Of a stretch of DNA of 64,000 nucleotides, positions 47,297 through 56,509 are shown in pieces (positions within the stretch are counted from its first letter, which is position 1; the number at the start of each line of letters is the position of its first letter). Source of the DNA: Acetobacter malorum (GTDB lineage Bacteria; Pseudomonadota; Alphaproteobacteria; Acetobacterales; Acetobacteraceae); NCBI RefSeq assembly GCF_001580615.1, contig NZ_LHZC01000044.1, forward strand, positions 1-64,000, in the 5' to 3' direction. Both the position numbers and the translations under genes were made by a program. Below the pieces are notes generated by a model that was not told the origin of the DNA, did not search any database, and saw nothing but the letters and a program-made list of their open reading frames with translations.

Positions 47297-48850
47297 ATGA
47301 CTTCAGCCCCCGCATCTCCCGGCATTCCCACCCCGGTTGTAGCCCCTGCGGCCACTCATCCGGCCCCGGCCGGGACACTGGTGATCCTCGGTGCGGCGGG
47401 AGACCTGACCCATCGGCTGCTGGTACCCGCACTGTATGACCTGACGTGCAATGGCTTCCTGCCGGATGATTTCCGGATTATCGGCGCTAGTCTTGAAAAA
47501 GAGACGACGGAAAGCTGGGTCGACTCCCTGCGCGCCAAGATGGAAAGCTTCACGCAGGACAGACATGCTGAATTTTATACCGCCAGCATCAATGAGGACG
47601 CGTGGTCCTGGCTTGCCAGCCGGATGACCTATCGCGCGCTGGACTTCACATCTGTTGATGCGCTGGGCGGTCTGGCCCCGGATATCGGTAAGGGCAACGC
47701 CGTCTTCTACCTCGCCACACCGCCGCGCTTTTTTGGCACGGCAGCGGAAAGTCTGGCCCGCGCCGGACTGATGGAGGAAGCCCCGAACCGCTTCCGGCGG
47801 CTGGTGGTGGAAAAACCGTTCGGCACAGATCTGCAGTCCGCACAGGCGTTGAATGCGCATCTGCTGTCTTTCCTGAAGGAAACGCAGATTTACCGGGTGG
47901 ACCATTTTCTGGGGAAGGAGACCGTGCAGAACCTGCTGGCACTCCGCTTCAGCAATCTGCTGTTCGACCCGCTCTGGCGGCGTGACTATATCGACCACAT
48001 TCAGATTACCGCCGCAGAAACACTCTCCGTTGAAGGGCGCGGTGTGTTTTACGATGCCACAGGCGCGCTGCGGGACATGGTGCCCAACCATCTGTTCCAG
48101 TTGCTCGCACTGGTCGCTATGGAACCGCCTTCCTCCTTAAAAGCTGAAGCCATCCGTAATGCCAAGCAGCAGGTGTTTGACGCCATTCGTCCCATCACGC
48201 CGGAAAACGCCGTACGCGGACAATATACCGCAGGAACAGTAGCGGGACGCGACATTGACGCTTATCGCGCCAGCCCCGGCGTGAGCCCAACCAGCACGAC
48301 GGAAACCTACGCGGCCCTGAAAATTGAAATTGATACCTGGCGCTGGGCCGGGGTGCCCTTCTATCTGCGCACCGGCAAAGCCCTGAGTTCCAACGTGACG
48401 GAAATTGTGGTGCAGTTCAAACAGACACCGCACCCGCTGTTCCGCACGGCAGAGGGTGCACCGCAAGCGCCTAATCGGTTTGTTTATAATATCCGGCCGG
48501 AAAAAGGGGCGGACCTGCACTTCAACGCCAAGCACCCCGGCCCGGAAACAGTGGTGGAAGAAGTGGTGTCCGAGTTCCGCTACCAAAACGCCTTCGGGGC
48601 GATCCCCAATGTGGGGTATGAAACCCTGCTGTATGACTGCCTGCAGGGCAACGCCACGCTTTTCCAGCGTGCCGATAATATCGAAGCTGGCTGGCGGGCC
48701 GTGGACCCGGTTCTGCAAGCCTGGAGCAAAGCCACCACCGCGCCGGAATTTTATGAAGCCGGCAGCACCGGCCCCTCTGGAGCAGATGCTCTTCTGGCGC
48801 GTGATGGCCGCTGCTGGGCACCCTTTGGCCAGCTTAAAAAAGACGCCTGA
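47297..48850 (+). CDS. zwf: Glucose-6-phosphate 1-dehydrogenase
   Basis: First enzyme of the oxidative pentose phosphate pathway, the main sugar route in many acetic acid bacteria. The 517-residue protein has the nucleotide-binding VILGAAGDLTHR, VEKPFG, the active-site YRVDHFLGKETVQN and the DATGALRDMVPNHLFQ segment. AAGGA lies ten bases upstream of ATG 47297. A hairpin terminator follows. Confidence 0.95.
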   Translation: MTSAPASPGIPTPVVAPAATHPAPAGTLVILGAAGDLTHRLLVPALYDLTCNGFLPDDFRIIGASLEKETTESWVDSLRAKMESFTQDRHAEFYTASINEDAWSWLASRMTYRALDFTSVDALGGLAPDIGKGNAVFYLATPPRFFGTAAESLARAGLMEEAPNRFRRLVVEKPFGTDLQSAQALNAHLLSFLKETQIYRVDHFLGKETVQNLLALRFSNLLFDPLWRRDYIDHIQITAAETLSVEGRGVFYDATGALRDMVPNHLFQLLALVAMEPPSSLKAEAIRNAKQQVFDAIRPITPENAVRGQYTAGTVAGRDIDAYRASPGVSPTSTTETYAALKIEIDTWRWAGVPFYLRTGKALSSNVTEIVVQFKQTPHPLFRTAEGAPQAPNRFVYNIRPEKGADLHFNAKHPGPETVVEEVVSEFRYQNAFGAIPNVGYETLLYDCLQGNATLFQRADNIEAGWRAVDPVLQAWSKATTAPEFYEAGSTGPSGADALLARDGRCWAPFGQLKKDA

Positions 48851-48885
48851 TTTCAGGACGTTCTTTGAAAAACCCTGTGCACACA

Positions 48886-48922
48886 TCCTGTCATGAAAAC
48901 CCTGCCATGACAGGATTTTTTT
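48886..48922 (+). terminator. Terminator after zwf
   Basis: Perfect 10-base stem TCCTGTCATG / CATGACAGGA with a 10-base loop and T7 on the plus strand. Confidence 0.88.
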
Positions 48923-49021
48923 GATGCAGGTCAATGCAGTTTTTCATCATACTCTGCCTAGTGAGAAGAGGAAATTCCTGATAACAGGGCCACGCCACGC
49001 AAACAAAAAAGACGGGGTTCT

Positions 49022-49038
49022 CTGGAATTTATTTCCAG
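49022..49038 (+). promoter_or_regulatory. Small hairpin in the adhP leader
   Basis: CTGGAA / TTCCAG stem with a 5-base loop, 28 bases before the adhP start codon and just ahead of its ribosome binding region. Confidence 0.35.
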
Positions 49039-49065
49039 CAACGAAAACAAAAAGGGACTGAGACA

Positions 49066-50094
49066 ATGTCAGGAAAAATGAAAGCCGCAGTGGTGCGCGA
49101 ATTCGGCAAACCTCTGAGCATTGAAGAACTGGATATTCCTGATATCCGCCCGAATGAAATTTTGGTCAAAATGATTGCCTGCGGTGTCTGCCATACAGAC
49201 CTGCATGCTGCTGAAGGTGACTGGCCCAAAAAACCCAGCCTCCCGTTCATTCCCGGCCATGAAGGTGTTGGCACGGTTGTGAAAGCGGGCAGTGCTGTCA
49301 CGCATGTGAAGGTAGGGGATGAAGTCGGCGTGCCCTGGCTGTATTCCGCCTGTGGCCATTGTGAACATTGCCTTGGCGGTTGGGAAACTTTGTGCGCCAA
49401 ACAGGAAGATACCGGCTATTCCGTCAATGGATGCTTTGCAGAATATGTGGTGGCAGACCCCAATTACGTTGCCCTCCTCCCCAAAGGCATAGACCCGGTG
49501 CAGGTCGCCCCCGTGCTGTGCGCTGGCCTGACAGTCTATAAGGGTCTGAAAATGACCGATACCAAGGCAGGGAACTGGGTTGCCATTTCCGGCGTTGGCG
49601 GGCTGGGGCAGATGGCAGTGCAATATGGCGTCGCCATGGGCCTGAATGTTGTCGCAGTTGATATTGACGATGAAAAACTTGCCACCGCCCGGAAACTCGG
49701 CGCGGCTCTGACCGTTAATGCCAGAGAGACAGACCCGGCGGCTTTCATGCAAAAGGAAGTTGGTGGTGTTCATGGCGGCCTGATTACGGCTGTTTCCACC
49801 AAGGCTTTTTCGCAGGCCATGGGGTATGTCCGGGCTGGGGGAACACTTGTTCTGAATGGCCTGCCACCGGGCGATTTTCCTATCTCGATCTTCGATATGG
49901 TGATGAATGGCACCACCATCCGCGGATCCATTGTCGGGACACGCCTTGATATGATTGAGGCCCTGTCCTTCTGTGCGGATGGGAAAGTGAAATCGGTAAC
50001 GCAGACAGACCGGCTGGAGAATATAAACTCTATTTTTGAACGCCTCGAGGAAGGTAAGGTGGAAGGCCGGATCGTAATCGACTTTCGGGCCTGA
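49066..50094 (+). CDS. adhP: Zinc-dependent alcohol dehydrogenase, AdhP type
   Basis: Cytosolic NAD-dependent medium-chain dehydrogenase, 342 residues. Catalytic zinc ligands Cys39 (ACGVCHTD) and His65 (PGHEG), structural zinc Cys96/99/102/110 (CGHCEHC ... LC), Rossmann GVGGLGQMAVQYG. It probably oxidises ethanol or reduces acetaldehyde inside the cell, complementary to the periplasmic PQQ enzyme of acetic acid bacteria. The aldehyde dehydrogenase gene follows by 32 bases. Confidence 0.92.
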   Translation: MSGKMKAAVVREFGKPLSIEELDIPDIRPNEILVKMIACGVCHTDLHAAEGDWPKKPSLPFIPGHEGVGTVVKAGSAVTHVKVGDEVGVPWLYSACGHCEHCLGGWETLCAKQEDTGYSVNGCFAEYVVADPNYVALLPKGIDPVQVAPVLCAGLTVYKGLKMTDTKAGNWVAISGVGGLGQMAVQYGVAMGLNVVAVDIDDEKLATARKLGAALTVNARETDPAAFMQKEVGGVHGGLITAVSTKAFSQAMGYVRAGGTLVLNGLPPGDFPISIFDMVMNGTTIRGSIVGTRLDMIEALSFCADGKVKSVTQTDRLENINSIFERLEEGKVEGRIVIDFRA

Positions 50095-50126
50095 TACTTC
50101 CGAGGCATTCGGAAAGGCTCACGAAT

Positions 50127-51518
50127 ATGGCTTACAAGACTGTCAATCCGTACACCAACGAGACGATCGCCACTTTTCCTGACCTGAAAGATGCCGAACT
50201 GGATTCTCTGCTGTCACAGGCAGAGAAGACCTACAAAAGCTGGCGCAATACGTCCTTTGCTGACCGCGCCAGCATCCTGCACAAAGCCGCCAGCCTGCTA
50301 CGCGAGCAAAGTGATGAGTATGCAAAACTGCTCACGCTGGAAATGGGCAAACTCAAGCGTGAAGCATTAGGGGAAGTTGCCCTTTCTGCAGACATCCTTG
50401 ACTATTATGCCGACAATGCTGAAAAATTTCTGGCCCCGCAGAAAATCCCTGGCGGCAGTGAGCGCGGTGATGACGCCATGCTCGTCAGCCAGCCGCTTGG
50501 CATCCTGCTGGCCATTGAGCCATGGAACTTCCCTTACTACCAACTGGCCCGCGTGGCCGGGCCGCATCTGATGGCAGGGAACGTGGTTGTGGTGAAACAC
50601 GCCTCCATTGTTCCGCAATGCGCCGCAGCTTTTGAAAAACTCTTCCACGATGCCGGCGCTCCCGCAGGGCTCTACACAAACCTGTTCGCCACACGTCAGC
50701 AATTGGAAAAACTGATTGATGACCCACGCATTCAGGGCATTGCTCTGACGGGCAGCGAAGGGGCAGGGGCCTCCGTTGCAGCACAGGCCGGTAAAAACCT
50801 GAAAAAAACCACCATGGAACTGGGCGGCAGTGATGCCTTCATTGTTCTGGATGATGCTGACCTTGAAAAGTCCGTTAAATGGGCTGTCTGGGGCCGCATG
50901 AATAATGGTGGGCAGTGCTGTGTGGCCTCCAAGCGCATTATTGTGCAGGAGAGTCTCGCAGACCAGTTTTTCAAACGCTTCAGTGAAGAACTGGCTAAAC
51001 TTGCACCGGGAGATCCGTCTGATGACGCAACCGGGGTGCCCCCCATGTCCTCTCAGTCTGCTGCGGACCAGTTGAACCAGCAGGTTGAAGACGCGGTGAA
51101 AAATGGGGCCAAAGCGCACCGGGTCGGCCCGACGCCGCCCAACAAGGGCGCTTTTGTTCAGACTACCATCCTCACCGACCTGACGCGTGATAATCCTGCT
51201 TTTCATCAGGAGTTTTTTGGACCGGTCGCACTCTTCTTTACCGTCAAGGACGAGCAGGAAGCCATTGAACTGGCCAATGACACGCCTTATGGGTTGGGTG
51301 GCTCCGTGTTTACAGAAGATACCAAACGCGGTGTTGAAGTTGCCAAGCAGATTTACACCGGCATGGTGTATATCAACCACCCGACATGGACCCGGCCGGA
51401 CCTACCCTTTGGCGGCGTCAAACGCTCCGGCTATGGGCGTGAACTCGCCATGCTGGGGATTGAAGAGTTCGTTAATAAGAAGCTTATCAATGTCGTGCCG
51501 ATTGATGCTCCGGCCTGA
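50127..51518 (+). CDS. NAD(P)-dependent aldehyde dehydrogenase
   Basis: Aldehyde dehydrogenase of 463 residues, nearest in feel to the succinate-semialdehyde dehydrogenase group. General base Glu231 (MELGGSD) and catalytic Cys265 in NNGGQCC. PWNFPYYQL and the FGGVKRSGYGRELA C-terminus are also diagnostic. Linked to adhP, so oxidation of acetaldehyde to acetate is the likeliest role, with other aldehydes possible. Confidence 0.9.
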   Translation: MAYKTVNPYTNETIATFPDLKDAELDSLLSQAEKTYKSWRNTSFADRASILHKAASLLREQSDEYAKLLTLEMGKLKREALGEVALSADILDYYADNAEKFLAPQKIPGGSERGDDAMLVSQPLGILLAIEPWNFPYYQLARVAGPHLMAGNVVVVKHASIVPQCAAAFEKLFHDAGAPAGLYTNLFATRQQLEKLIDDPRIQGIALTGSEGAGASVAAQAGKNLKKTTMELGGSDAFIVLDDADLEKSVKWAVWGRMNNGGQCCVASKRIIVQESLADQFFKRFSEELAKLAPGDPSDDATGVPPMSSQSAADQLNQQVEDAVKNGAKAHRVGPTPPNKGAFVQTTILTDLTRDNPAFHQEFFGPVALFFTVKDEQEAIELANDTPYGLGGSVFTEDTKRGVEVAKQIYTGMVYINHPTWTRPDLPFGGVKRSGYGRELAMLGIEEFVNKKLINVVPIDAPA

Positions 51519-51540
51519 TCCAGCGTTTCCCTAAACACAC

Positions 51541-51574
51541 AAAAAGGCGACAGAGTTCTCTCTGTCGCTTTTTT
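51541..51574 (+). terminator. Terminator after the adhP-aldehyde dehydrogenase operon
   Basis: Stem GCGACAGA / TCTGTCGC with flanking A-run and T-run (one mismatch) and a 6-base loop, between convergent genes. Confidence 0.87.
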
Positions 51575-51619
51575 ATAAGTCCTCACAAAAACGGAATCTT
51601 TTTTATCCGACAAAGAATT

Positions 51620-52450
51620 TCAATCTTCTTTGGGTGAGATTTTCTGACCATCCTGCTTCACTACATGCTCAACCAGTTTCACGCCGGTTTCCTCCAGCTT
51701 TTCTGTCAGAAGCGCACCGGTTTCTGCTGAGCAGAGACGCGGGTCTCCGCGCCCGACCCCATTTGATGCCGTGCAATCCCCCTCAAGCGGCACGGAAATC
51801 AGAGCACCATCCAGATCCAGCATGCCAAAATCTGAAACACTCAGACCCCATGCTGTTTTATCTGCATGCGCTTGAGGAATACTATCTTCCCGAACCAGAT
51901 CAGGCAGCAGATGCATTCCAATGCTCGTCAGCGGGTTTGCACCATGCCCGCCGGACTGTGTTGCCTGCTCTGCACCAACAAGCTGGGGCAAGAAACTGGC
52001 AGCAACACGCCACAGATAAAAGCTTGGAACCACAACGTTATCACGCAGCCAGATGCTGCGCGTAACATCGTGAATCATGGTGCAGTTTCCACCATGCCCG
52101 TTCAGGATAATAAGCCGGGTAAGACCATGCCGAAGCAGACTGTCCAGCATATCCCGCAAAACGGCCTGCAGAGTGCTTTGGGAAAGTGCAATCCCGCCCG
52201 GCATGTATCCAAAAAAATCAGCGCCACCAAAAGGCAGAACGGGCGCAACATACACCTCATGCCCTGCAGCGGAGGCCTTTCTGGCAATTTTCTCCGCCAT
52301 GGCATCTGCCAGAAGGTAGTCCCCCATCGGCATATGCGGCCCCTGATCTTCAAAACTGCCTAATGGCAAAAGAATAACAGGGGAGCGCGCAACAGCCTCC
52401 CGCATTTCAGATGCGGTTAAATGCGCCATCTGGAATTTGGTCTGCACCAT
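51620..52450 (-). CDS. Creatininase-family amidohydrolase
   Basis: A 276-residue metal-dependent hydrolase of the creatininase fold: ILLPLGSFEDQGPHMPMGDY (metal ligands Glu, His, Asp), VAPVLPFGGADFFGYMPGG, RLIILNGHGGN and GGHGANPLTS. Members hydrolyse cyclic or linear amides, for example creatinine or formamidopyrimidines. It begins 9 bases after the aehA stop and is probably its operon partner. Substrate unknown. Confidence 0.84.
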   Translation of the reverse strand: MVQTKFQMAHLTASEMREAVARSPVILLPLGSFEDQGPHMPMGDYLLADAMAEKIARKASAAGHEVYVAPVLPFGGADFFGYMPGGIALSQSTLQAVLRDMLDSLLRHGLTRLIILNGHGGNCTMIHDVTRSIWLRDNVVVPSFYLWRVAASFLPQLVGAEQATQSGGHGANPLTSIGMHLLPDLVREDSIPQAHADKTAWGLSVSDFGMLDLDGALISVPLEGDCTASNGVGRGDPRLCSAETGALLTEKLEETGVKLVEHVVKQDGQKISPKED

Positions 52451-52459
52451 ACCGGCCTC

Positions 52460-54463
52460 TTACTGTTTCACAACCGGGAGCAGAATGGAGGTCGCCTCCT
52501 TGCCGCCGTGATGAATGCTCTGGGTTGCCACGGTATAATCTGCCGGTTTTGCACCAAAAATGTTCGGCACGAACTTCTGCGGGTTCCGGTCGTACAGCGG
52601 GAACCAGGACGACTGGATCTGCACCATAATGCGATGCCCTTTTGCAAACACATGGTTCACAGCAGGCAAAGTGAAGTGATAATGCAGCGTTGCATCAGGC
52701 TGAAGTGCTTCCGGCTTGGCAAAATCCTTCCGGTAGCGGCCCCGGAAAATATCCATGGACACAGGCAGCTCATACCCACCCATTTTAGGATCATCCGGCG
52801 TCATGGCAGGCTGTACGTCAATCAGCTTCACCACCCAGTCTGAATCCGTGCCACTGGTCGCCGCAAACAGGTCTGCTACCGGCACACCGCTTATGCGCAC
52901 AGGTTCGTCCAGCACCTCCGTTTCATAGGTCACCACATCCGGGCGGGATTCTGCTTCCCGCTGGTCCTGCACCAGCCAGGGCTTCCACCGGCTGCTCTGC
53001 GCAAAGGCAAAGGGGCGGGAGATAAACGGAACCGGATGCGCCGGGTCAGACACATAGCTGTCAGCACCATCTGCTGCCGGGCGTGTAAAGCTCAGCCCGT
53101 GCCCGTCTGCCAGATAAAGCGGGGTGAGGCCGCCGGTGCAGTTGCTTTCACACACAGACGGCCAGGAACGGTAATAATCCCATTTCTGGTCGCCTGTATT
53201 GTAGATGATGGCGTCAGGCAGATGCACAGACGCGCTACCGGGCTTCAGATATTCATCAAAGAAGGGCCGGAAGACATCACGCCGATACTGGTGGGCTGTA
53301 TCCCCTTCAAATTCCAGCGGACCAAGAGTGGAGCCATTATAATTCACTCCACTATGCCGCCAGGGGCCCATCACCAGCGTATTGGGGGCTTTAACGTCCG
53401 CATCCTTCAGCGCCTGCCAGGCATGAATAGCGCCCCACATATCTTCCTGATCCCACAAGCCCTGTTCCCACAGCATCGGAACCGTAGGCTTGCGCTGAGC
53501 CAGAAGTTTATCCAGCGCCTGCCCCTGCCAGAACGCATCATACGCCGGGTGGGCGTGCATACGCTGCCAGAACGGATACTGGTCCAGACCGGCCTGTGTC
53601 GCAAAACTCCCGGCGGATCCGGCTTTCAGAAAATTTGTGTAATCGTCAGCATCTCTGCGCGGAATGCTGTTGCCTTCCCCCCGCACAGTCATCTGGCTGA
53701 TAAAGTAATCAAACGCGCCCTGACGGAAGGCGCCGTAATGGAACCAGTCATCTCCCATCCAGCCATCCACCATCGGGCTTTCCGGTGCGGCCACCTTCAG
53801 GGCAGGGTGCGGGTCCATCAGCGCCATGACGACGGTAAAGCCCTCATAGGACGAGCCGGTCATGCCCACGCGGCCATTGGACTCCGGCACATTATGCACC
53901 AGCCAGTCCACCGTATCCCACGCGTCGGTGGTTTCATCCGTTTTGGTGGGGTTTAGCGGGCCGTGCGGGGGGCGCGTCATCACATAATCGCCCTGAGAGC
54001 CATATTTCCCGCGAATATCCTGAAACACGCGGATATAGCCGCCCTCCACAAACACATCATCCCCCTGCGGCAGAACCTCCCGCATGGTCAACGCATTAGG
54101 CACACGGTTGGCCCGCCCTTTGGCGTTATAGGGGGTACGTGTCAAAAGGATTGGAGCATTACGGGCATTTTTGGGAATAACAATAACCGTATAGAGCTTC
54201 ACGCCGTCCCGCATGGGGACCATGACCTCGCGCTTGATGTAATCCCGCTGCTGGTCGGTTGGCATATGCACACTGGCCGGAATATCGTTCCCGGTCTGCA
54301 CGCTCAGCGGGTCATGCGCCTGAGCAGCCGACGCTGTAGGGGTTGCAGCGTGCGCCGCGGGAAGAGTTGCTGCCAGCAACACCCCGGACAGAGCAACACC
54401 CGCCCATAGGCTCTTTTTTTGCAAAACGGATTTCTGTTTTGAAAGGGTAATCTGTCCCACCAT
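52460..54463 (-). CDS. aehA: Alpha-amino-acid ester hydrolase (CocE/NonD family)
   Basis: Periplasmic serine hydrolase that cleaves and transfers acyl groups from alpha-amino acid esters, known for beta-lactam antibiotic acylation. The product is 667 residues with a signal peptide to about residue 40. Ser205 (GSSYEG), Asp338 (GLWDQED) and His370 (GPWRHSG) occupy exactly the positions of the Acetobacter turbidans AehA triad, and Asp239, Glu340 and Asp341 match the carboxylate cluster that binds the substrate amino group. The creatininase-family gene follows by 9 bases. Natural substrate is not known. Confidence 0.95.
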   Translation of the reverse strand: MVGQITLSKQKSVLQKKSLWAGVALSGVLLAATLPAAHAATPTASAAQAHDPLSVQTGNDIPASVHMPTDQQRDYIKREVMVPMRDGVKLYTVIVIPKNARNAPILLTRTPYNAKGRANRVPNALTMREVLPQGDDVFVEGGYIRVFQDIRGKYGSQGDYVMTRPPHGPLNPTKTDETTDAWDTVDWLVHNVPESNGRVGMTGSSYEGFTVVMALMDPHPALKVAAPESPMVDGWMGDDWFHYGAFRQGAFDYFISQMTVRGEGNSIPRRDADDYTNFLKAGSAGSFATQAGLDQYPFWQRMHAHPAYDAFWQGQALDKLLAQRKPTVPMLWEQGLWDQEDMWGAIHAWQALKDADVKAPNTLVMGPWRHSGVNYNGSTLGPLEFEGDTAHQYRRDVFRPFFDEYLKPGSASVHLPDAIIYNTGDQKWDYYRSWPSVCESNCTGGLTPLYLADGHGLSFTRPAADGADSYVSDPAHPVPFISRPFAFAQSSRWKPWLVQDQREAESRPDVVTYETEVLDEPVRISGVPVADLFAATSGTDSDWVVKLIDVQPAMTPDDPKMGGYELPVSMDIFRGRYRKDFAKPEALQPDATLHYHFTLPAVNHVFAKGHRIMVQIQSSWFPLYDRNPQKFVPNIFGAKPADYTVATQSIHHGGKEATSILLPVVKQ

Positions 54464-54682
54464 GATCCTGCACTTCTGTCTGATTTTTGCTTTTTAAGCT
54501 GGTGCTCAGACGATGCGTTGGATCAGGCGGTTCGTCCACCCTGTTTTTCTTAGAAAACGGTTCTCAGGCGATACAATCCGGACGGAATGACCCCTGTGAA
54601 AAGAACCGGGGAAAGGCTGCCCTCCCCCGGCTTCTCAGGCTTCGGCCCACATCACCGAAGCCTTCTTGAAAACGTAATGCAC

Positions 54683-55870
54683 TCAGGCCGGGCAGGTTAC
54701 CGGTGCAACCTGTGCAAATGCCCAGTCCAGCCAGGGCAAAAGCGCGCTGACGTCGGAAGCCTCCACCGTCGCACCACCCCAGATCCGCAGACCCGGCGGG
54801 GCATCACGATAGCTGGCAATATCAAACGCCACGCCTTCCTTATCCAGCAGAGCAACCATCTGTTTGACAGTCTTCATCTGCTCGGAGCGCTCCAGTGCTA
54901 AAAACCACGGGGCCACAATGCGCAGGCAGATTGCGGTAGAGGAACGCTCTGCCTCGTTACGAGCCAGAAACTCCACCCAGTCCGTTTTGGCTTCCCATGC
55001 AGCGACTTCCGCCAGATTAGCCTGACTGCGGGCCTTCAACCCGGCCAGACCACCAACGGACTCAGCCCATTTCAGGCTATCCAGTGCATCTTCCACACAC
55101 AGCATGGAGGGTGTGTTGATGGTGTCACCCCGGAAGATGCCTTCAATCAGCTTACCTTTGCCCATCAGACGGAAAATCTTGGGCAGCGGACGGGGCGCTT
55201 CAAAACTTTCCAGCCGCTCCACAGCGCGTGGGGAAAGAGCCAGCATCCCGTGCGCAGCCTCACCCCCCAGTGCTTTCTGCCAGGACCACGTGACGACATC
55301 CAAGCGGTCCCACGGCAGGTCCATTGCAAAGGCGGCGGACGTCGCATCACAAATCACCAGCCCCTCATGCTTTGCCGGAATGGCGTCAGCGGACGGCAGG
55401 CGGACACCAGACGTGGTGCCGTTCCAGGCCAGAACCACATCATGTGTCCAGTCTACCTCAGCAAGGTCAGGTAGCTGACCGTAATCGGCTTTCAGAACCC
55501 GTGCATTGTCCAGCTTGAGCTGAGAGACAATGTCCTGCGCCCACAGAGAGGAGAAACTTTCAAACGCCAGCACATCCACAGGTCGGGCCCCCAGCAGGGA
55601 CCACAGAGCCATTTCCACAGCGCCAGTATCGGACGCCGGGACAATTCCTACACGCCAGCCTTCGGGAACGCCCAGAATAGCTGCGGAGCGGTCAATCACC
55701 TCCGCCAGTCTGGCCCGCCCTTCCGCAGAACGGTGGGAGCGACCCGTCAGCGCATTGCTCAGTGCAGAAACATCCCACCCCGGGCGCTTGGCGCAGGGGC
55801 CGGAGGAAAAACACGGATTGGCAGGACGGCAAGCCGGACGGGAGGAATTTTCGGAATGTGTGGAGGTCAT
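54683..55870 (-). CDS. serC: Phosphoserine aminotransferase (Methanosarcina-type clade)
   Basis: PLP transaminase converting 3-phosphohydroxypyruvate to phosphoserine. The 395-residue protein begins [10 protein letters not shown] and has [57 protein letters not shown] and the PLP-lysine segment [15 protein letters not shown]. These match the TIGR01365-type SerC found in Alphaproteobacteria. The upstream frame extends through the tRNA gene and is rejected; ATG 55870 has AGGG just upstream. Confidence 0.9.
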   Translation of the reverse strand: MTSTHSENSSRPACRPANPCFSSGPCAKRPGWDVSALSNALTGRSHRSAEGRARLAEVIDRSAAILGVPEGWRVGIVPASDTGAVEMALWSLLGARPVDVLAFESFSSLWAQDIVSQLKLDNARVLKADYGQLPDLAEVDWTHDVVLAWNGTTSGVRLPSADAIPAKHEGLVICDATSAAFAMDLPWDRLDVVTWSWQKALGGEAAHGMLALSPRAVERLESFEAPRPLPKIFRLMGKGKLIEGIFRGDTINTPSMLCVEDALDSLKWAESVGGLAGLKARSQANLAEVAAWEAKTDWVEFLARNEAERSSTAICLRIVAPWFLALERSEQMKTVKQMVALLDKEGVAFDIASYRDAPPGLRIWGGATVEASDVSALLPWLDWAFAQVAPVTCPA

Positions 55871-55905
55871 CACCCTGTCCGGTTTCAAGGAAGTGAGACA
55901 AATTA

Positions 55906-55990
55906 TGGTGCGAGAGAGGGGACTCGAACCCCTATGCCTTGCGGCGGTCGATTTTGAGCCGACTACGTCTACCGATTCCGTCACTCTCGC
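55906..55990 (-). tRNA. tRNA-Leu (anticodon CAA)
   Basis: Minus strand. Acceptor GCGAGAG pairs with CTCTCGC, the anticodon loop is CTCAAAA, the long class II variable arm is present (CGCCGCAAGGCAT region), the T-arm is GGGG-TTCGAGT-CCCC and the CCA end is encoded (55908-55906). It ends 35 bases before the serC start on the same strand. Confidence 0.95.
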
Positions 55991-56041
55991 GGCAGGGCCC
56001 TCACTACCAGCAAAAAGGCTGGCAGAAAAGGCCACTCAGGA

Positions 56042-56389
56042 TTACCGGCAGACGCGGGCAGACCCATCTGCGGCAATATAGGTGCCCGTCTGGGTATTAA
56101 AGCAGGCATTCTGCACACAACTGTTCCCGCTGGTGAGCGGCTGCGGATAGTTCTGCGTCGCCATAGCCTGACTTTCCCGCGCGGCTGAGCCGCACAGCGG
56201 CGTGTTGGCCGGGGCGGACGGATCGTTTGTCAGATGGCTTTCATCCACAGGGTTCCCCTGCTGGATAGCCATGTTCGGCGGAAAGGTTTGGAGCGGAACC
56301 TTCTGCTGTGCTGCGGGCTGGGCGGCACAGCCGGCAAGCAGACCCAGAGCAAGGCAGCACCCAAGCGGGCGAAGAAAACGCGTAGACAT
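56042..56389 (-). CDS. Small lipoprotein, function unknown
   Basis: A 115-residue protein with a signal peptide and lipobox (LLAGC). The mature part is Gln/Pro-rich first and has three further Cys (CGSA, CVQNAC), and a final Cys-Arg, so disulfides are possible. Codon use is like the neighbours. No known domain recognised. It lies between tRNA-Leu and xseA. Confidence 0.72.
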   Translation of the reverse strand: MSTRFLRPLGCCLALGLLAGCAAQPAAQQKVPLQTFPPNMAIQQGNPVDESHLTNDPSAPANTPLCGSAARESQAMATQNYPQPLTSGNSCVQNACFNTQTGTYIAADGSARVCR

Positions 56390-56509
56390 GCGGACAGTCC
56401 CCTAAAAGCAGGTTGGGCCTCACAGCCCCCGTTTTTCTGTGTGCATTCTGCACTGCCTGACACCATAGACAGGATCAGAATTCAACCTCAACCGGGCTTC
56501 TATAGCCCC

